Assembly: GCA_016719855.1 (NCBI GenBank)
Contig: JADJYH010000001.1
Span: 186,001 to 250,000, forward strand
Reading direction: 5' to 3'
Source: Saprospiraceae bacterium
GTDB lineage: Bacteria; Bacteroidota; Bacteroidia; Chitinophagales; Saprospiraceae
DNA length: 64,000 bases
Below are positions 19,431-27,975 of this stretch, piece after piece (positions within the stretch are counted from its first letter, which is position 1; every line of letters begins with the position of its first letter). The notes beneath the pieces are model-generated. The model saw only the letters and a list, made by a program, of their open reading frames with translations. It was not told the DNA's origin and made no database searches. The translations under genes and the position numbers were made by a program.

Positions 19431-19606
19431 AAGTGTGACACGTTCCGTAGGAACGGCATCTTTGTAGCATTTTGCTACAGTTCCCGTTCCCGTTCCGTAG
19501 GAACGGCATCTTGCGCATGTCAGATGCCGTTCCTACGGAACGGGAACCAAGCGGTTTTGGCTGTTTCTACAAAGATGTCGTTTCTACGGAACGTGCTACA
19601 CTTGAG
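19431..19606. repeat. Nested palindromic repeat cluster with GTTCCGTAGGAAC cores
   Basis: The inner part is a perfect inverted repeat with 25-bp arms (19486-19510 and 19523-19547). It is enclosed by imperfect outer arms (about 19431-19477 and 19570-19606) carrying the words ACGTTCCGTA..GCATCTTTGTAG and CTACAAAGATG..TACGGAACGT. The core GTTCCGTAGGAAC is itself palindromic and occurs several times. A distantly similar cluster is at 62115-62250. It may be a miniature mobile or REP-like element; no transposase is seen. Confidence 0.8.
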
Positions 19607-19650
19607 TTATTCTTACCTCTAAAATACTGGCAATCAGAGATTTGCAAACA

Positions 19651-20724
19651 TCATTCATCAAAACTCAACACTACCGTTTCCGTTTTTGGATGGGACTGGC
19701 AGGTGAGGATATACCCAGCTTCCACCTCGTCCCGCTCCAAGCCGTAGCAAACTTCCATTTCCACCTCGCCTTGCAGCACCTTGGCCTTGCAGGTGCAGCA
19801 TACCCCACCCTTGCAAGCAAATGGCATATCGGCCACGGTCTTTGAGGCAGCATCGAGGATGGTCTCCGATGGTTGGTCGTGGTTGTAGGTGAAGGTGTTT
19901 CCGTCGAGTGTCAATGTGATTTTGGAAGTACCAATGCCCTGCTTCGATGCCCAAGCCTTGTTCAAAATGCCAGCACTTGCGCCAGGTGTAGTGAACAACT
20001 CAAAATGGATGTTTTTTTCATCCACCCCAAGTTCGAGCAAGGTTGATTTTACCGCAAAAATCATGGGTTCAGGGCCGCAGAGGTAGAAAGCATCAACATC
20101 CAAGACATCGAGGAGACGGGTGCAGAACCGTTGACTTTTATCTTTGTCAATGCGTCCAAAAAAAAGGTCAGCCCCAAGGTCTTCCTGGCTCAGGATATGG
20201 TGTACGCTCAGGCGGGTTAGGTACTCGTTTTTTAAGTCTTCAATTTCATCCCTGAAAATGATGGACTCCGTGTTGCGGTTGCCGTAAAACAGGGTGAAAT
20301 GGCTTCTTGGCTCTTCTTGAAGCACGGTTTTTAGCATGGAAATGACAGGGGTAATACCACTTCCTGCGGCAAATGCGACGTAGTGTTTGCTGTTTTGGGG
20401 AGCGGTTTCGAGGGTGAAATTTCCCATCGGGGTCATCACCTCTAGTTCGTCTCCAACACCGAGTTTTTCATTGGCAAAAATCGAAAATTGGCCACCTGCC
20501 ACCTGCTTGATGGCCACCCGAAGTTCGCCCTGTTCGGGCCTGGAACAGATAGAGTAGGAACGACGGATTTCCGTCCCATCAATAGTTTTTTTTAGCGTCA
20601 GGTGCTGGCCGGGCAGGAACTCGTATTCTGGCTTCAAGTTAGGTGGGACATCAAAATTGACAGACACGCAATCCGGAGTCTCCCGGCGCACATCCCGAAC
20701 TTTTAGGCTGTGAAACTTTGGCAT
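19651..20724 (-). CDS. paaE: PaaE-like FAD/2Fe-2S oxidoreductase (phenylacetyl-CoA epoxidase reductase family)
   Basis: 357 residues. It has a ferredoxin-NADP reductase module (FAD motif RRSYSICS; VAGGQFSIFANEKLGVGD; NAD-binding GSGITPVISMLK) followed by a plant-type ferredoxin domain with cluster cysteines C304, C309, C312 and C342 (ACKGGVCCTC...LTCQSHP). Order and motifs match PaaE, the reductase of phenylacetyl-CoA epoxidase PaaABCE. The oxygenase genes paaABCD are not in the window, so it is an orphan here and could feed electrons to another oxygenase or desaturase. TetR regulator downstream. Confidence 0.85.
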   Translation of the reverse strand: MPKFHSLKVRDVRRETPDCVSVNFDVPPNLKPEYEFLPGQHLTLKKTIDGTEIRRSYSICSRPEQGELRVAIKQVAGGQFSIFANEKLGVGDELEVMTPMGNFTLETAPQNSKHYVAFAAGSGITPVISMLKTVLQEEPRSHFTLFYGNRNTESIIFRDEIEDLKNEYLTRLSVHHILSQEDLGADLFFGRIDKDKSQRFCTRLLDVLDVDAFYLCGPEPMIFAVKSTLLELGVDEKNIHFELFTTPGASAGILNKAWASKQGIGTSKITLTLDGNTFTYNHDQPSETILDAASKTVADMPFACKGGVCCTCKAKVLQGEVEMEVCYGLERDEVEAGYILTCQSHPKTETVVLSFDE

Positions 20725-20799
20725 ATTTAGTTGAAAGGCTGAGGGCTTTGGCGAACATTGGTTCGGGTGCGAAGGTAATGGAATTCACGTTTTTTTGCC

Positions 20800-20851
20800 A
20801 AAACAAAAAAAAACAAAGCCCTGGTGCTGATGAACATCAATACCAGGGCTT
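20800..20851 (-). terminator. Rho-independent terminator of the APC permease gene
   Basis: On the minus strand AAGCCCTGGT pairs with ACCAGGGCTT (20816-20825 with 20842-20851; CATC/GATG extends it), followed by a long T-rich run. A second hairpin, AGCGATAGGA/TCCTATCGCT at about 20864-20896, precedes it. Confidence 0.85.
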
Positions 20852-20904
20852 CTTAGTTGGCCAAGCGATAGGATTGCTTTGAGCATTCCTATCGCTAACG
20901 TTTT

Positions 20905-22338
20905 TTACTCCTTCGCAACGAAGTTGTTTTTCTTGAAATAATAATAGAACGGAGTCCCAAGTGCAGTCAAAAACAAGCCAATACCTGCCTCTCGGGGCTG
21001 ATTTATCACCGTATTTATTAGCAGTCCTGCACAGAAAAGCACGAATAGCGCAGGCACCACTGGATAGCCAATTACCTTGTAGGAGCGCTCTGCGTCGGGC
21101 ATTCTTTTGCGTAGTATGAAAACACCCGCAATCACAAGGGCATAAAAAATGAACTGTACAAAAACCAGCATGTCAGTCAATTGGTCGAAGGTGCCGGAGA
21201 AGACCAGGATGCAAGACCAAACTGCAAAAATGACCAGCGATTTTGTGGGCACTTTGTACTTCGGGTGAACGTAGGCTGCGCTTTTAAAAAACATGCCCTG
21301 CCTTGCCATCGCATAATAAATACGTGCGGAAGTGAGGATAGTCGAGTTGGTGCAGCCCGCCGTGGTAAGCACGATGAGCAGCGAGATGGCAAAGGCGCCA
21401 GTGTTGCCAAAGAACTTGCGGATGACCTCCACGGCGGCCACCCCGTTCTCGGTTTTGGCCACGGCAATCATTTCGTCAATCGGCATCACGTAAAGGTAGG
21501 TCATGTTCACCAGCACATAAATACCCATGATGATGAGGATGCCGAAAATGAGGATGCGGGGGATATTTCGCTGTGGGTTTTTGATTTCGTCGCCGACGAA
21601 GCCGATGTTTATCCAGCCTTCGTAGGCCCAAAACGAGGCCAGCATGGTGCCAAAAAGCAGCTTCATGAAACCGAAGTTCTCGCCCATTATTTGCGGCGGA
21701 TAAGTGCTGGAATTGGTGGTGAGGTTGCTCCAACTTCCACCGCTCATGGTCAAGCCCATGAAAATGATAGCAATGAGGCTGATGACCACGATGATGGTGA
21801 TGATGTTGCTGAGTCCCCCACCCCTTCGGACGCCCATATAATTGACGGCACTTAGGAGGATAATAAGTCCAACCGCAGCCAGCTTGACCCCAAGGTTGGC
21901 AAAAGGTGTAAAAATCCACATCACCGTCATTGACTCCCATTCGCCCCCGAGGATGGGCAGCGGCAACACGGCATTCAGCGATTGGGCGAAGACGTAGGCG
22001 ATGGCCGCCGTGGAAGCCGATTGGATGCAAGCAAAGCTGGCCCAACCGTAGAAGTAGCCATATTTTTCACCGTATATTTTATTGAGGTAAACAAATGAGC
22101 CGCCCGACTGTGGCATTAGCATGGCGATTTCTGCCAAGGAAAGAACGCCGAGCAGGGTAACAATCCCAGCGAGCACCCAAGCGAGGATAATCAGTTGCGG
22201 CGACTCGGCGATGACCGACATCGAAGCAACTTTTTTGTACACTCCAGAGCCAATGATGGAGCTGATAATGAGGATGATGCCAGTGCCAAGCCCAAAGTAC
22301 TTGACCAACTCACTTGAACCGGCTGATTTGTTTTCCAT
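20905..22338 (-). CDS. APC-family amino acid permease
   Basis: 477 residues with about twelve transmembrane helices. The first helix carries the unwound substrate motif SSIIGSGVYKK (about 26-36), and the second repeat and loop carry QSGGSFVYLNKIYG and FWAYEGWINIGFVGDEIKNP, typical of the LAT/APC (amino acid-polyamine-organocation) superfamily. Substrate specificity cannot be read from the sequence; LAT-like exchangers of neutral amino acids share the FWAYEGW motif. Monocistronic, ending at two hairpins. Confidence 0.9.
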   Translation of the reverse strand: MENKSAGSSELVKYFGLGTGIILIISSIIGSGVYKKVASMSVIAESPQLIILAWVLAGIVTLLGVLSLAEIAMLMPQSGGSFVYLNKIYGEKYGYFYGWASFACIQSASTAAIAYVFAQSLNAVLPLPILGGEWESMTVMWIFTPFANLGVKLAAVGLIILLSAVNYMGVRRGGGLSNIITIIVVISLIAIIFMGLTMSGGSWSNLTTNSSTYPPQIMGENFGFMKLLFGTMLASFWAYEGWINIGFVGDEIKNPQRNIPRILIFGILIIMGIYVLVNMTYLYVMPIDEMIAVAKTENGVAAVEVIRKFFGNTGAFAISLLIVLTTAGCTNSTILTSARIYYAMARQGMFFKSAAYVHPKYKVPTKSLVIFAVWSCILVFSGTFDQLTDMLVFVQFIFYALVIAGVFILRKRMPDAERSYKVIGYPVVPALFVLFCAGLLINTVINQPREAGIGLFLTALGTPFYYYFKKNNFVAKE

Positions 22339-22515
22339 TTTATTTCGTTTTGAATGAATTGTTGGCCGAAAGATGCAAAAACTCTTTGAGTAATCTAACC
22401 GGATTGTTCATTTCAACTGCTGCGGCCAATTATGGCAGGGATAATCAGAGAAAAATATTTAGCTGGCTGCACGGCATGTCCCAGATATTTCAACAGAAAA
22501 ACGTTGTTTTTTGAC

Positions 22516-22523
22516 TATTTTTG
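22516..22523 (+). promoter_or_regulatory. Candidate -7 promoter element of the double AAA+ gene
   Basis: TATTTTTG matches TAnnTTTG, 54 bases before the ATG at 22578. The best -33 candidate (TTTC at 22488-22491) is poor and slightly far. Confidence 0.4.
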
Positions 22524-22577
22524 TGCTGGTCGCTTTACCAACCAAATCCATACCTGAAAAGGCCAACCCGCTTAATT

Positions 22578-25190
22578 ATGACCGCAGTTCGATATCCAGA
22601 TTTCAAGAAGTTCAAGTTCAGAGAACTCAAGTTTTATGCTTCAACGGAGTGGCTTGCCGACAACAAAAAGAAATATCGGCAGGTGTTCGACCGCTGGGAC
22701 ACTTCCTACGTGTACGCCGAACTCTCTTTTTACAACAAATTCTTCGACATTGACGATTGGGACGTAGAAGTTGAGCTTCATTGCTTCCACATCAAAAAGA
22801 CCAGGAAGGAACTCTGTGCGCTGCCCTTCAAGCGAAAGGTGAGCAAGTACGACAACATCGTTTACATCCGTGAAGGTTGGGGAAACAAGGCCGATGGTAC
22901 TTTTTGGAAAAAAGGCACCTACGCTTGGGAGGCATACATTGAGGGCGAAAAAGTCGCATCGAAATACTTCTATGTGGAAGATGCCGGTGAAAATGCCCTC
23001 AAAAATGGCAACAACGCCTATATCCAAGTCCATTCCTTCAAGCTCTACGAAGGCCCCTACGACGATGTGATGGAGGACGACCGCAAGTACTACCGCAAGC
23101 TGGACGCCAATGACACTCGATATATTTATGCTGAAATCCTATTGAAAAACATCCACTTCGACAAGCTCTGGCAGTGCGAGCTGTTCGTGAAATATTACAA
23201 CGAAGCCAGGGAGCTGAAAGGGCAAGTGGTGCGTTTGCAAAAAATCGAACGGAAGGACGAGTACCTGAAAATCAGCGCTGGCTGGGGCAGCAACGTGAAG
23301 GGTTCTTGGCGGAAAGACAAGTACACCTGCGAGCTGGTTTTTATGGACCAGATGCTGGCCGCCATTTCTTTTGAAGTAGGCGAATCGTTTGAGGAAGGCC
23401 TGCCTTTGGTGTACGTTCCTAACCATCACGCCCCGGTGATGTTCACCCCGTTGGAGGAGATTTCGGAAAGTTTCGAAGAGTTGATGTCCCGATTCGATGC
23501 ACTAGTCGGCCTGAACGAAATCAAGCAAAAAGTGCGGGAGCATGCCCGCTACATCCAATTCTTGCAGCTCCGTAAAAATGCAGGTTTTGAAGAAAAAGAA
23601 ACCATCACCGTCCACTCTGTTTTCATAGGAAACCCTGGCACCGGCAAGACAACCGTCGCAAAAATGATGGGGCGGCTTTACCGCAAAATGGGACTGTTGT
23701 CAATCGGCCATGTGCATATTGTTGACCGAGTGGACCTGGTGGGCGAGTACATTGGCCAAACTGCTCCAAAAGTAAAGGACGCCATTGAAAAAGCCCGTGG
23801 CGGCGTGCTTTTCATTGACGAAGCCTACGCACTTGCCAGAAGCACGGAGGATACCAAGGATTTTGGAAGGGAGGTCATCGAGATTTTGATGAAGGAAATG
23901 AGCGATGGCAAAGGCGACCTTGCCATCATTGCCGCTGGGTACCCCAAGGAAATGGGCAAGTTTTTGGACAGCAACCCAGGCCTAAAATCAAGGTTCCAAC
24001 ACTCTTTTGAGTTTTCCGATTATTTGCCACAAGAGCTGTCGCAAATAGCGTGGTACGCATGCCAGGAGAAGGAAGTAAAACTAACCACAGAAGCCAAGGT
24101 TCGGCTTGATGAAATCATTACGAACGGGTTCCGTGACCGTGACCGGAGCTTTGGCAATGCCCGATTTGTTTACGATTTGATTGAAAAAGCAAAAATCAAC
24201 CTTGGCTTGCGGGTGATGGATTCTGCTGACCCTACCAGCCTTGACAGGGACGCCCTACAAATCATCCAATTTGCGGATGTGGCAAACATCGAAATCAAAC
24301 AGAACCGCGAGTTGCCGCTAATTCCGATTGATGAAGACCTGTTGATGGAGTCCATCCAGGAACTCAACCGACTAGTAGGACTCGAAAAAGTGAGGCCACA
24401 AATCATCGAGCACGTGCGATTGGTCAGGTACTACCGAGAGACCAGCCGGGACGTGCTGAACAGCTTTTTCCTGCACACCGTTTTGATTGGAAACCCCGGC
24501 ACTGGCAAAACAACGGTTGCCCGCATCTTGACCAAAATCTACAAGGCGCTCGGCATCTTGGAGCGGGGCCACATGGTCGAAACGGACAGGCAAGGATTGG
24601 TGGCCGGGTTCGTTGGCCAGACCGCCACGAAGACCGCAGAAAAAATTGATGAAGCGATGGGTGGCGTACTTTTCATTGACGAGGCATATTCGCTCACGCA
24701 AAAAAGCAATTCCGGCAATGATTTTGGCGACGAAGCCATCCAGACAATCCTAAAACGGATGGAAGACCGCCGGGGTCAGTTTTTTGTGTTCGTTGCAGGT
24801 TACCCCGACAATATGGAGGCGTTTCTGAAAGCCAATCCGGGGCTGAGTAGCCGATTTGACAAGGTGCTAAAATTCGAGGACTATTCTTCAAAAGAGTTGC
24901 TGCAAATTGCGTTGCAAATGCTGGAGGATAAAGGTATCCTGCCTGCTCCTGAAGCAGAAGAGCACTTGGCTTCCTACATGGAATTCCTTTACAACTACCG
25001 GGACAAGTATTTTGGAAATGCCCGCACAGTGCGGCAAGTCGTGACAGAAGCCATAAAAAATCAGAACCTCCGACTTGCAAGCCTTTCGCCCGATGAACGG
25101 GAAAATATCTCGTCCAACGTTCTGATTTTGGAGGATGTGATAGATTTCAAAACGGACAGCAGCTCCTTTATTTTCAAAAAAAAGGGATAG
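22578..25190 (+). CDS. Tandem CbbX/SpoVK-like AAA+ ATPase with a duplicated N-terminal beta module
   Basis: 870 residues, cytoplasmic (no signal). Residues about 40-135 and 180-270 are two copies of one module: YVYAELSFYNKFFDIDDWDV matches YIYAEILLKNIHFDKLWQCE, and each later has a GWGN/GWGS motif followed by Gly, aromatic, Lys and Tyr-rich strands. Two CbxX/CfqX-type AAA+ domains follow: Walker A GNPGTGKT at 351-358 and 638-645, Walker B VLFIDEAY at 410-417 and 697-704, and the sensor-2-like FGNAR at about 525 and later. Both sites look intact. The family remodels protein complexes (Rubisco activases, type VII secretion EccA); the client here is unknown. The ATG at 22578 is preferred to an upstream TTG. 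Monocistronic. Confidence 0.85.
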   Translation: MTAVRYPDFKKFKFRELKFYASTEWLADNKKKYRQVFDRWDTSYVYAELSFYNKFFDIDDWDVEVELHCFHIKKTRKELCALPFKRKVSKYDNIVYIREGWGNKADGTFWKKGTYAWEAYIEGEKVASKYFYVEDAGENALKNGNNAYIQVHSFKLYEGPYDDVMEDDRKYYRKLDANDTRYIYAEILLKNIHFDKLWQCELFVKYYNEARELKGQVVRLQKIERKDEYLKISAGWGSNVKGSWRKDKYTCELVFMDQMLAAISFEVGESFEEGLPLVYVPNHHAPVMFTPLEEISESFEELMSRFDALVGLNEIKQKVREHARYIQFLQLRKNAGFEEKETITVHSVFIGNPGTGKTTVAKMMGRLYRKMGLLSIGHVHIVDRVDLVGEYIGQTAPKVKDAIEKARGGVLFIDEAYALARSTEDTKDFGREVIEILMKEMSDGKGDLAIIAAGYPKEMGKFLDSNPGLKSRFQHSFEFSDYLPQELSQIAWYACQEKEVKLTTEAKVRLDEIITNGFRDRDRSFGNARFVYDLIEKAKINLGLRVMDSADPTSLDRDALQIIQFADVANIEIKQNRELPLIPIDEDLLMESIQELNRLVGLEKVRPQIIEHVRLVRYYRETSRDVLNSFFLHTVLIGNPGTGKTTVARILTKIYKALGILERGHMVETDRQGLVAGFVGQTATKTAEKIDEAMGGVLFIDEAYSLTQKSNSGNDFGDEAIQTILKRMEDRRGQFFVFVAGYPDNMEAFLKANPGLSSRFDKVLKFEDYSSKELLQIALQMLEDKGILPAPEAEEHLASYMEFLYNYRDKYFGNARTVRQVVTEAIKNQNLRLASLSPDERENISSNVLILEDVIDFKTDSSSFIFKKKG

Positions 25191-25212
25191 GATTCCGAAG
25201 GAGGGGATTGAA

Positions 25213-25244
25213 AATGCCAGCCTTTTTGATAAAAAGCTGGCATT
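25213..25244. terminator. Bidirectional hairpin terminator
   Basis: AATGCCAGC pairs with GCTGGCATT around a T/A-rich loop, with T-rich flanks, between the converging AAA+ and pdhB genes. Confidence 0.75.
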
Positions 25245-25268
25245 CAGTATCAATTTTTTGCTTGATTA

Positions 25269-26255
25269 TTAGGCATTTACGTACATCACCTCTTTGACTG
25301 CCTTGATAATTTTGGAAGGATTTGGAAGGTACTCCTCAACGAGCGTTGGTGCGTAACCAAGCGAAGTATCTGCTGAGTTCACCCTGATGACAGGGGCATC
25401 GAGGTGGTCAAATGCGTACTTTTGTACTTCGTAGGCAATCTCTGCCGAGACTCCAAACATCGGCCAAGATTCATCAACCACGATTAGCCTGTTTGTCTTT
25501 TTCACTGACTCCACCACCGTGGTTATGTCCAAGGGGCGGATAGTGCGCAGGTCTATCACCTCAGCCGAGATGCCCATGCCTTCCAATTCTTCGGCAGCTT
25601 TCATGGCTTCCAACACCATTTTATTGAAAGAAACAATCGTAACATCAGTGCCTGGCTTACGAACCACGGCCACCCCAATTGGCACGAGGTATTCGCCATC
25701 AGGCACCATGCCCTTGTAGCCGTACAACACTTCCGATTCCATCACACAAACGGGATCGTTATCTCGGATAGCGGACTTCATCAAGCCTTTCGCATCGGCT
25801 GGGTCAATACAAGAAATAACCTTGAGGCCAGGACAATTGCCAAGCCAGCTTTCAAAGGTTTGTGAGTGTTGCTGGGCAAGCTGACCAGCCGCTCCAGAAG
25901 GGCCCCTGAAAACGATTGGGCACATAAAATCACCTGCGGACTGGGAAAGGGTTTTGGCTGCGTTGTTGATGATTTGGTCAAATGCCAGCACGGCAAAATT
26001 CCAAGTCATAAACTCCACGATTGGCCTCAGGCCGTTCATAGCTGCCCCAACTCCAATACCTGCAAAACCCAGCTCGGCAATTGGTGTGTCAATCACCCGT
26101 CTAGCACCAAATTCTTCCAACATGCCCTTGCTTACTTTGTAGGCACCGTTGTATTCCGCCACTTCCTCGCCCATTAAAAAGACCGAATCATCCCTGCGCA
26201 TTTCTTCTGACATTGCCTCTCGAAGGGCTTCTCTTAATTGAAGTTCTCTTGCCAT
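25269..26255 (-). CDS. pdhB: Pyruvate dehydrogenase E1 component subunit beta
   Basis: Transketolase-like beta subunit of the alpha2beta2 pyruvate (branched 2-oxoacid type) dehydrogenase E1, which binds thiamine diphosphate with the alpha chain. 328 residues, normal length. MGEEVAEYNGAYKVSKG, DTPIAELGFAGIGVGAAMNG, FRGPSGAAGQLAQQHSQ and the C-terminal EVIDLRTIRPLD are characteristic. The alpha subunit and E2 are not adjacent, so the complex is encoded in scattered loci, as is frequent in this phylum. A good TTTG/TAnnTTTG promoter lies upstream. Confidence 0.95.
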   Translation of the reverse strand: MARELQLREALREAMSEEMRRDDSVFLMGEEVAEYNGAYKVSKGMLEEFGARRVIDTPIAELGFAGIGVGAAMNGLRPIVEFMTWNFAVLAFDQIINNAAKTLSQSAGDFMCPIVFRGPSGAAGQLAQQHSQTFESWLGNCPGLKVISCIDPADAKGLMKSAIRDNDPVCVMESEVLYGYKGMVPDGEYLVPIGVAVVRKPGTDVTIVSFNKMVLEAMKAAEELEGMGISAEVIDLRTIRPLDITTVVESVKKTNRLIVVDESWPMFGVSAEIAYEVQKYAFDHLDAPVIRVNSADTSLGYAPTLVEEYLPNPSKIIKAVKEVMYVNA

Positions 26256-26303
26256 CTTGGTAACTATTTTTTTAGAAAATTCTTCCTATTTTGAAAACAG
26301 CTG

Positions 26304-26338
26304 CAAAAGTATCTTAACCTCTACAACTTTTCACCAAA
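26304..26338 (-). promoter_or_regulatory. Promoter of pdhB (Bacteroidota type)
   Basis: Minus strand: TTTG at 26335-26338, a 23-base spacer, then TACTTTTG at 26304-26311, matching -33 TTTG and -7 TAnnTTTG. The leader would be about 43 bases. Confidence 0.55.
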
Positions 26339-26504
26339 AAAATTGAGTGCTAAGCCGTAGAATATTTTGAAAAGTTGGTGGAAAGTTTTTTTGATTCTGA
26401 ATTACTGCTCCATAATGGATTTTCTAAAAATAAAATCTTCATGTTTTCCATTTTCAGGATATTATCACGAACTTTGACGTGTAAACTGCAATTCCAACAC
26501 CACT

Positions 26505-27445
26505 ATGCATCAGTTCAACATTAATTACTTCCTCCTTGTTTTGACCACTTTCTTCCTTGCCTCCTGTGAAGATGTGGTTAACCTGCCCGTGGATTCAGAG
26601 CCCGAACTGGTGGTTTTTAGCAATTTTTCGGACCAAAACAGCCTTGAGGTTTATGTTTACAAAACAAGGTCAATACTTTCCAACGAGCCTACGGAATATG
26701 TAACAGATGCTGTGGTAAAGGTTTATGCAGGCGGACAGTTGTTGGAAGTGTTGCAGGTATTCGAGCCAGATGCTTCGCTTCACCTTTCACCTTACTATAA
26801 AACCAGTAACCTGACACCCGAGTTTGACAAAGAATACACCATAGAGGTTAAAGTAGAAGGGTATCAAACTATCACGGCAAAGAACAGTATTCCAACGCCT
26901 GTGAATCTTGAGGATGTATTTTTCGAGCCTCAGGTTACGGTAGGAAAAGGCAACGAAGTCGTGGTAAATTTTTATGTTTCGGTTTCGTTGAGTGACCCCG
27001 TAGGTATTGAAAACTATTATCACTTGAGGTTTTATCAGGAGTTGACGCCATATACTGTGGATTCACCTAGCGATACGTTGTTTGGAACCCCATACTTAGA
27101 GCATCCCTCAAATGTTGACAAGGTTGACGAAAATGCCCCACCCATCAAGTACAATAACGACCAGAGTTATTTGATTAAAGACATTCAATTTGAGGGGCAA
27201 TACACTACCCTTGACTTCACTGGCTTGTACTCTTTGACCCCGCCGCCACTTTGCCCGGCAGGTTTTTGATTGAACTTCGCACGGTATCCAAAGCCTACTA
27301 CCTATATCATGAATCCTTGAATCGGCAAAACCAGAATGGTGGTTCTGTTGGGGAAGGTGATGTGGTTTTCAACAATATTGACAATGGCGTTGGCAATTTT
27401 TCTGGATTCACTTCCAAAGTGAATTCATTCAAACTGACCGATTAG
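26505..27445 (+). CDS. DUF4249 lipoprotein (frameshifted as read)
   Basis: Envelope lipoprotein of unknown function. N-terminus MHQFNINYFLLVLTTFFLAS with Cys about 22 as lipobox, then CEDVVNLPVDSEPELVVFSN, typical of DUF4249. As read the frame ends at 27269, but the C-terminal family motif FLIELRTVSKAYYLYHESLN continues in another frame to 27445. The break lies near 27245-27255 (CCACTTTGCCCGG). Repaired length about 313 residues. DUF4249 genes often sit beside a TonB-dependent receptor, but none is here. It ends at a strong two-way terminator. Confidence 0.82.
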
Positions 27446-27466
27446 CAGTTACAAATTGGCTAAACG

Positions 27467-27509
27467 AAAAAAGAGCGGCAACGAATTGAATCTTTTTCCG
27501 CTCTTTTTT
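27467..27509. terminator. Bidirectional rho-independent terminator
   Basis: AAAAAAGAGCGG pairs with CCGCTCTTTTTTT around a 19-base loop. It serves the DUF4249 gene (+) and the 63-codon gene (-). Confidence 0.85.
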
Positions 27510-27571
27510 TATGGCACATCTTCCAAAAACTCCAATACACCTGTTGGTAATGGACTTTTGGGTTAAGGGCC

Positions 27572-27763
27572 TTAGCCCCTAAGTAGACTAGAACTGCTGA
27601 AGCTTGTGCCTCGGCCATTGAAATTTGCATTAGCATTCAAACCAGTGATCGAGTAGTTTTTCCGTGGGTTAAACTTGGGTTCATGTTTCTTGACTGCCTT
27701 ATTAGCTGCAACAGTAAGCTTGGAAATCAGGGCTGTCAACTTTGTTGTTTTAACATTATCCAT
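27572..27763 (-). CDS. Small basic protein, 63 residues, unknown function
   Basis: I do not recognise this protein. It starts MDNVKTTKLTALISKLTVAA, an amphipathic Lys/Leu/Ala-rich helix, and ends in a Ser/Asn/Gly-rich low-complexity tail (NANANFNGRGTSFSSSSLLRG region). It is strongly basic, with no cysteine and no signal peptide. Its reality is supported by context rather than homology: upstream on the same strand is TTTG (27877-27880), an 18-base spacer and TACCTTTG (27851-27858), and downstream there is a small stem at the stop codon and the strong terminator at 27467-27509. It could be a small structural or nucleic-acid-binding protein, or a peptide precursor; there is no modification enzyme nearby. 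Confidence 0.5.
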   Translation of the reverse strand: MDNVKTTKLTALISKLTVAANKAVKKHEPKFNPRKNYSITGLNANANFNGRGTSFSSSSLLRG

Positions 27764-27850
27764 AGCGCACGGATTTAAAATTGTGAGTAAAGAAGGTTTA
27801 AAAAAATGCGGCTTCGCTTTATGGATATGTCTATGGGAATTCTAGCGGGG

Positions 27851-27880
27851 CAAAGGTAAACAGAATTCGAAGAATTCAAA
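27851..27880 (-). promoter_or_regulatory. Strong Bacteroidota-type promoter with palindrome in the spacer
   Basis: Minus strand: TTTG at 27877-27880, 18-base spacer, TACCTTTG at 27851-27858. The spacer holds GAATTC-GAA-GAATTC (27863-27877), which is nearly palindromic and could be an operator. It drives the 63-codon gene with a leader of about 80 bases. Confidence 0.6.
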
Positions 27881-27975
27881 ATTACGGACAAAGTAAATTG
27901 CAAAAAAAATTAAACCGAAATCCTGGTTTGAAAAAACATAATTCAACGATAGAATAATTTGTGTCCTTGGTCAAG

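Noticed and set aside
19472..19747. Plus-strand reading frame across the palindrome cluster
   Set aside because: It is simply the translation of the repeats and the antisense of the PaaE C-terminus.
18814..20724. A phenylacetate (paa) catabolic operon
   Set aside because: Only the reductase is present; no oxygenase, ligase or isomerase genes lie within reach.
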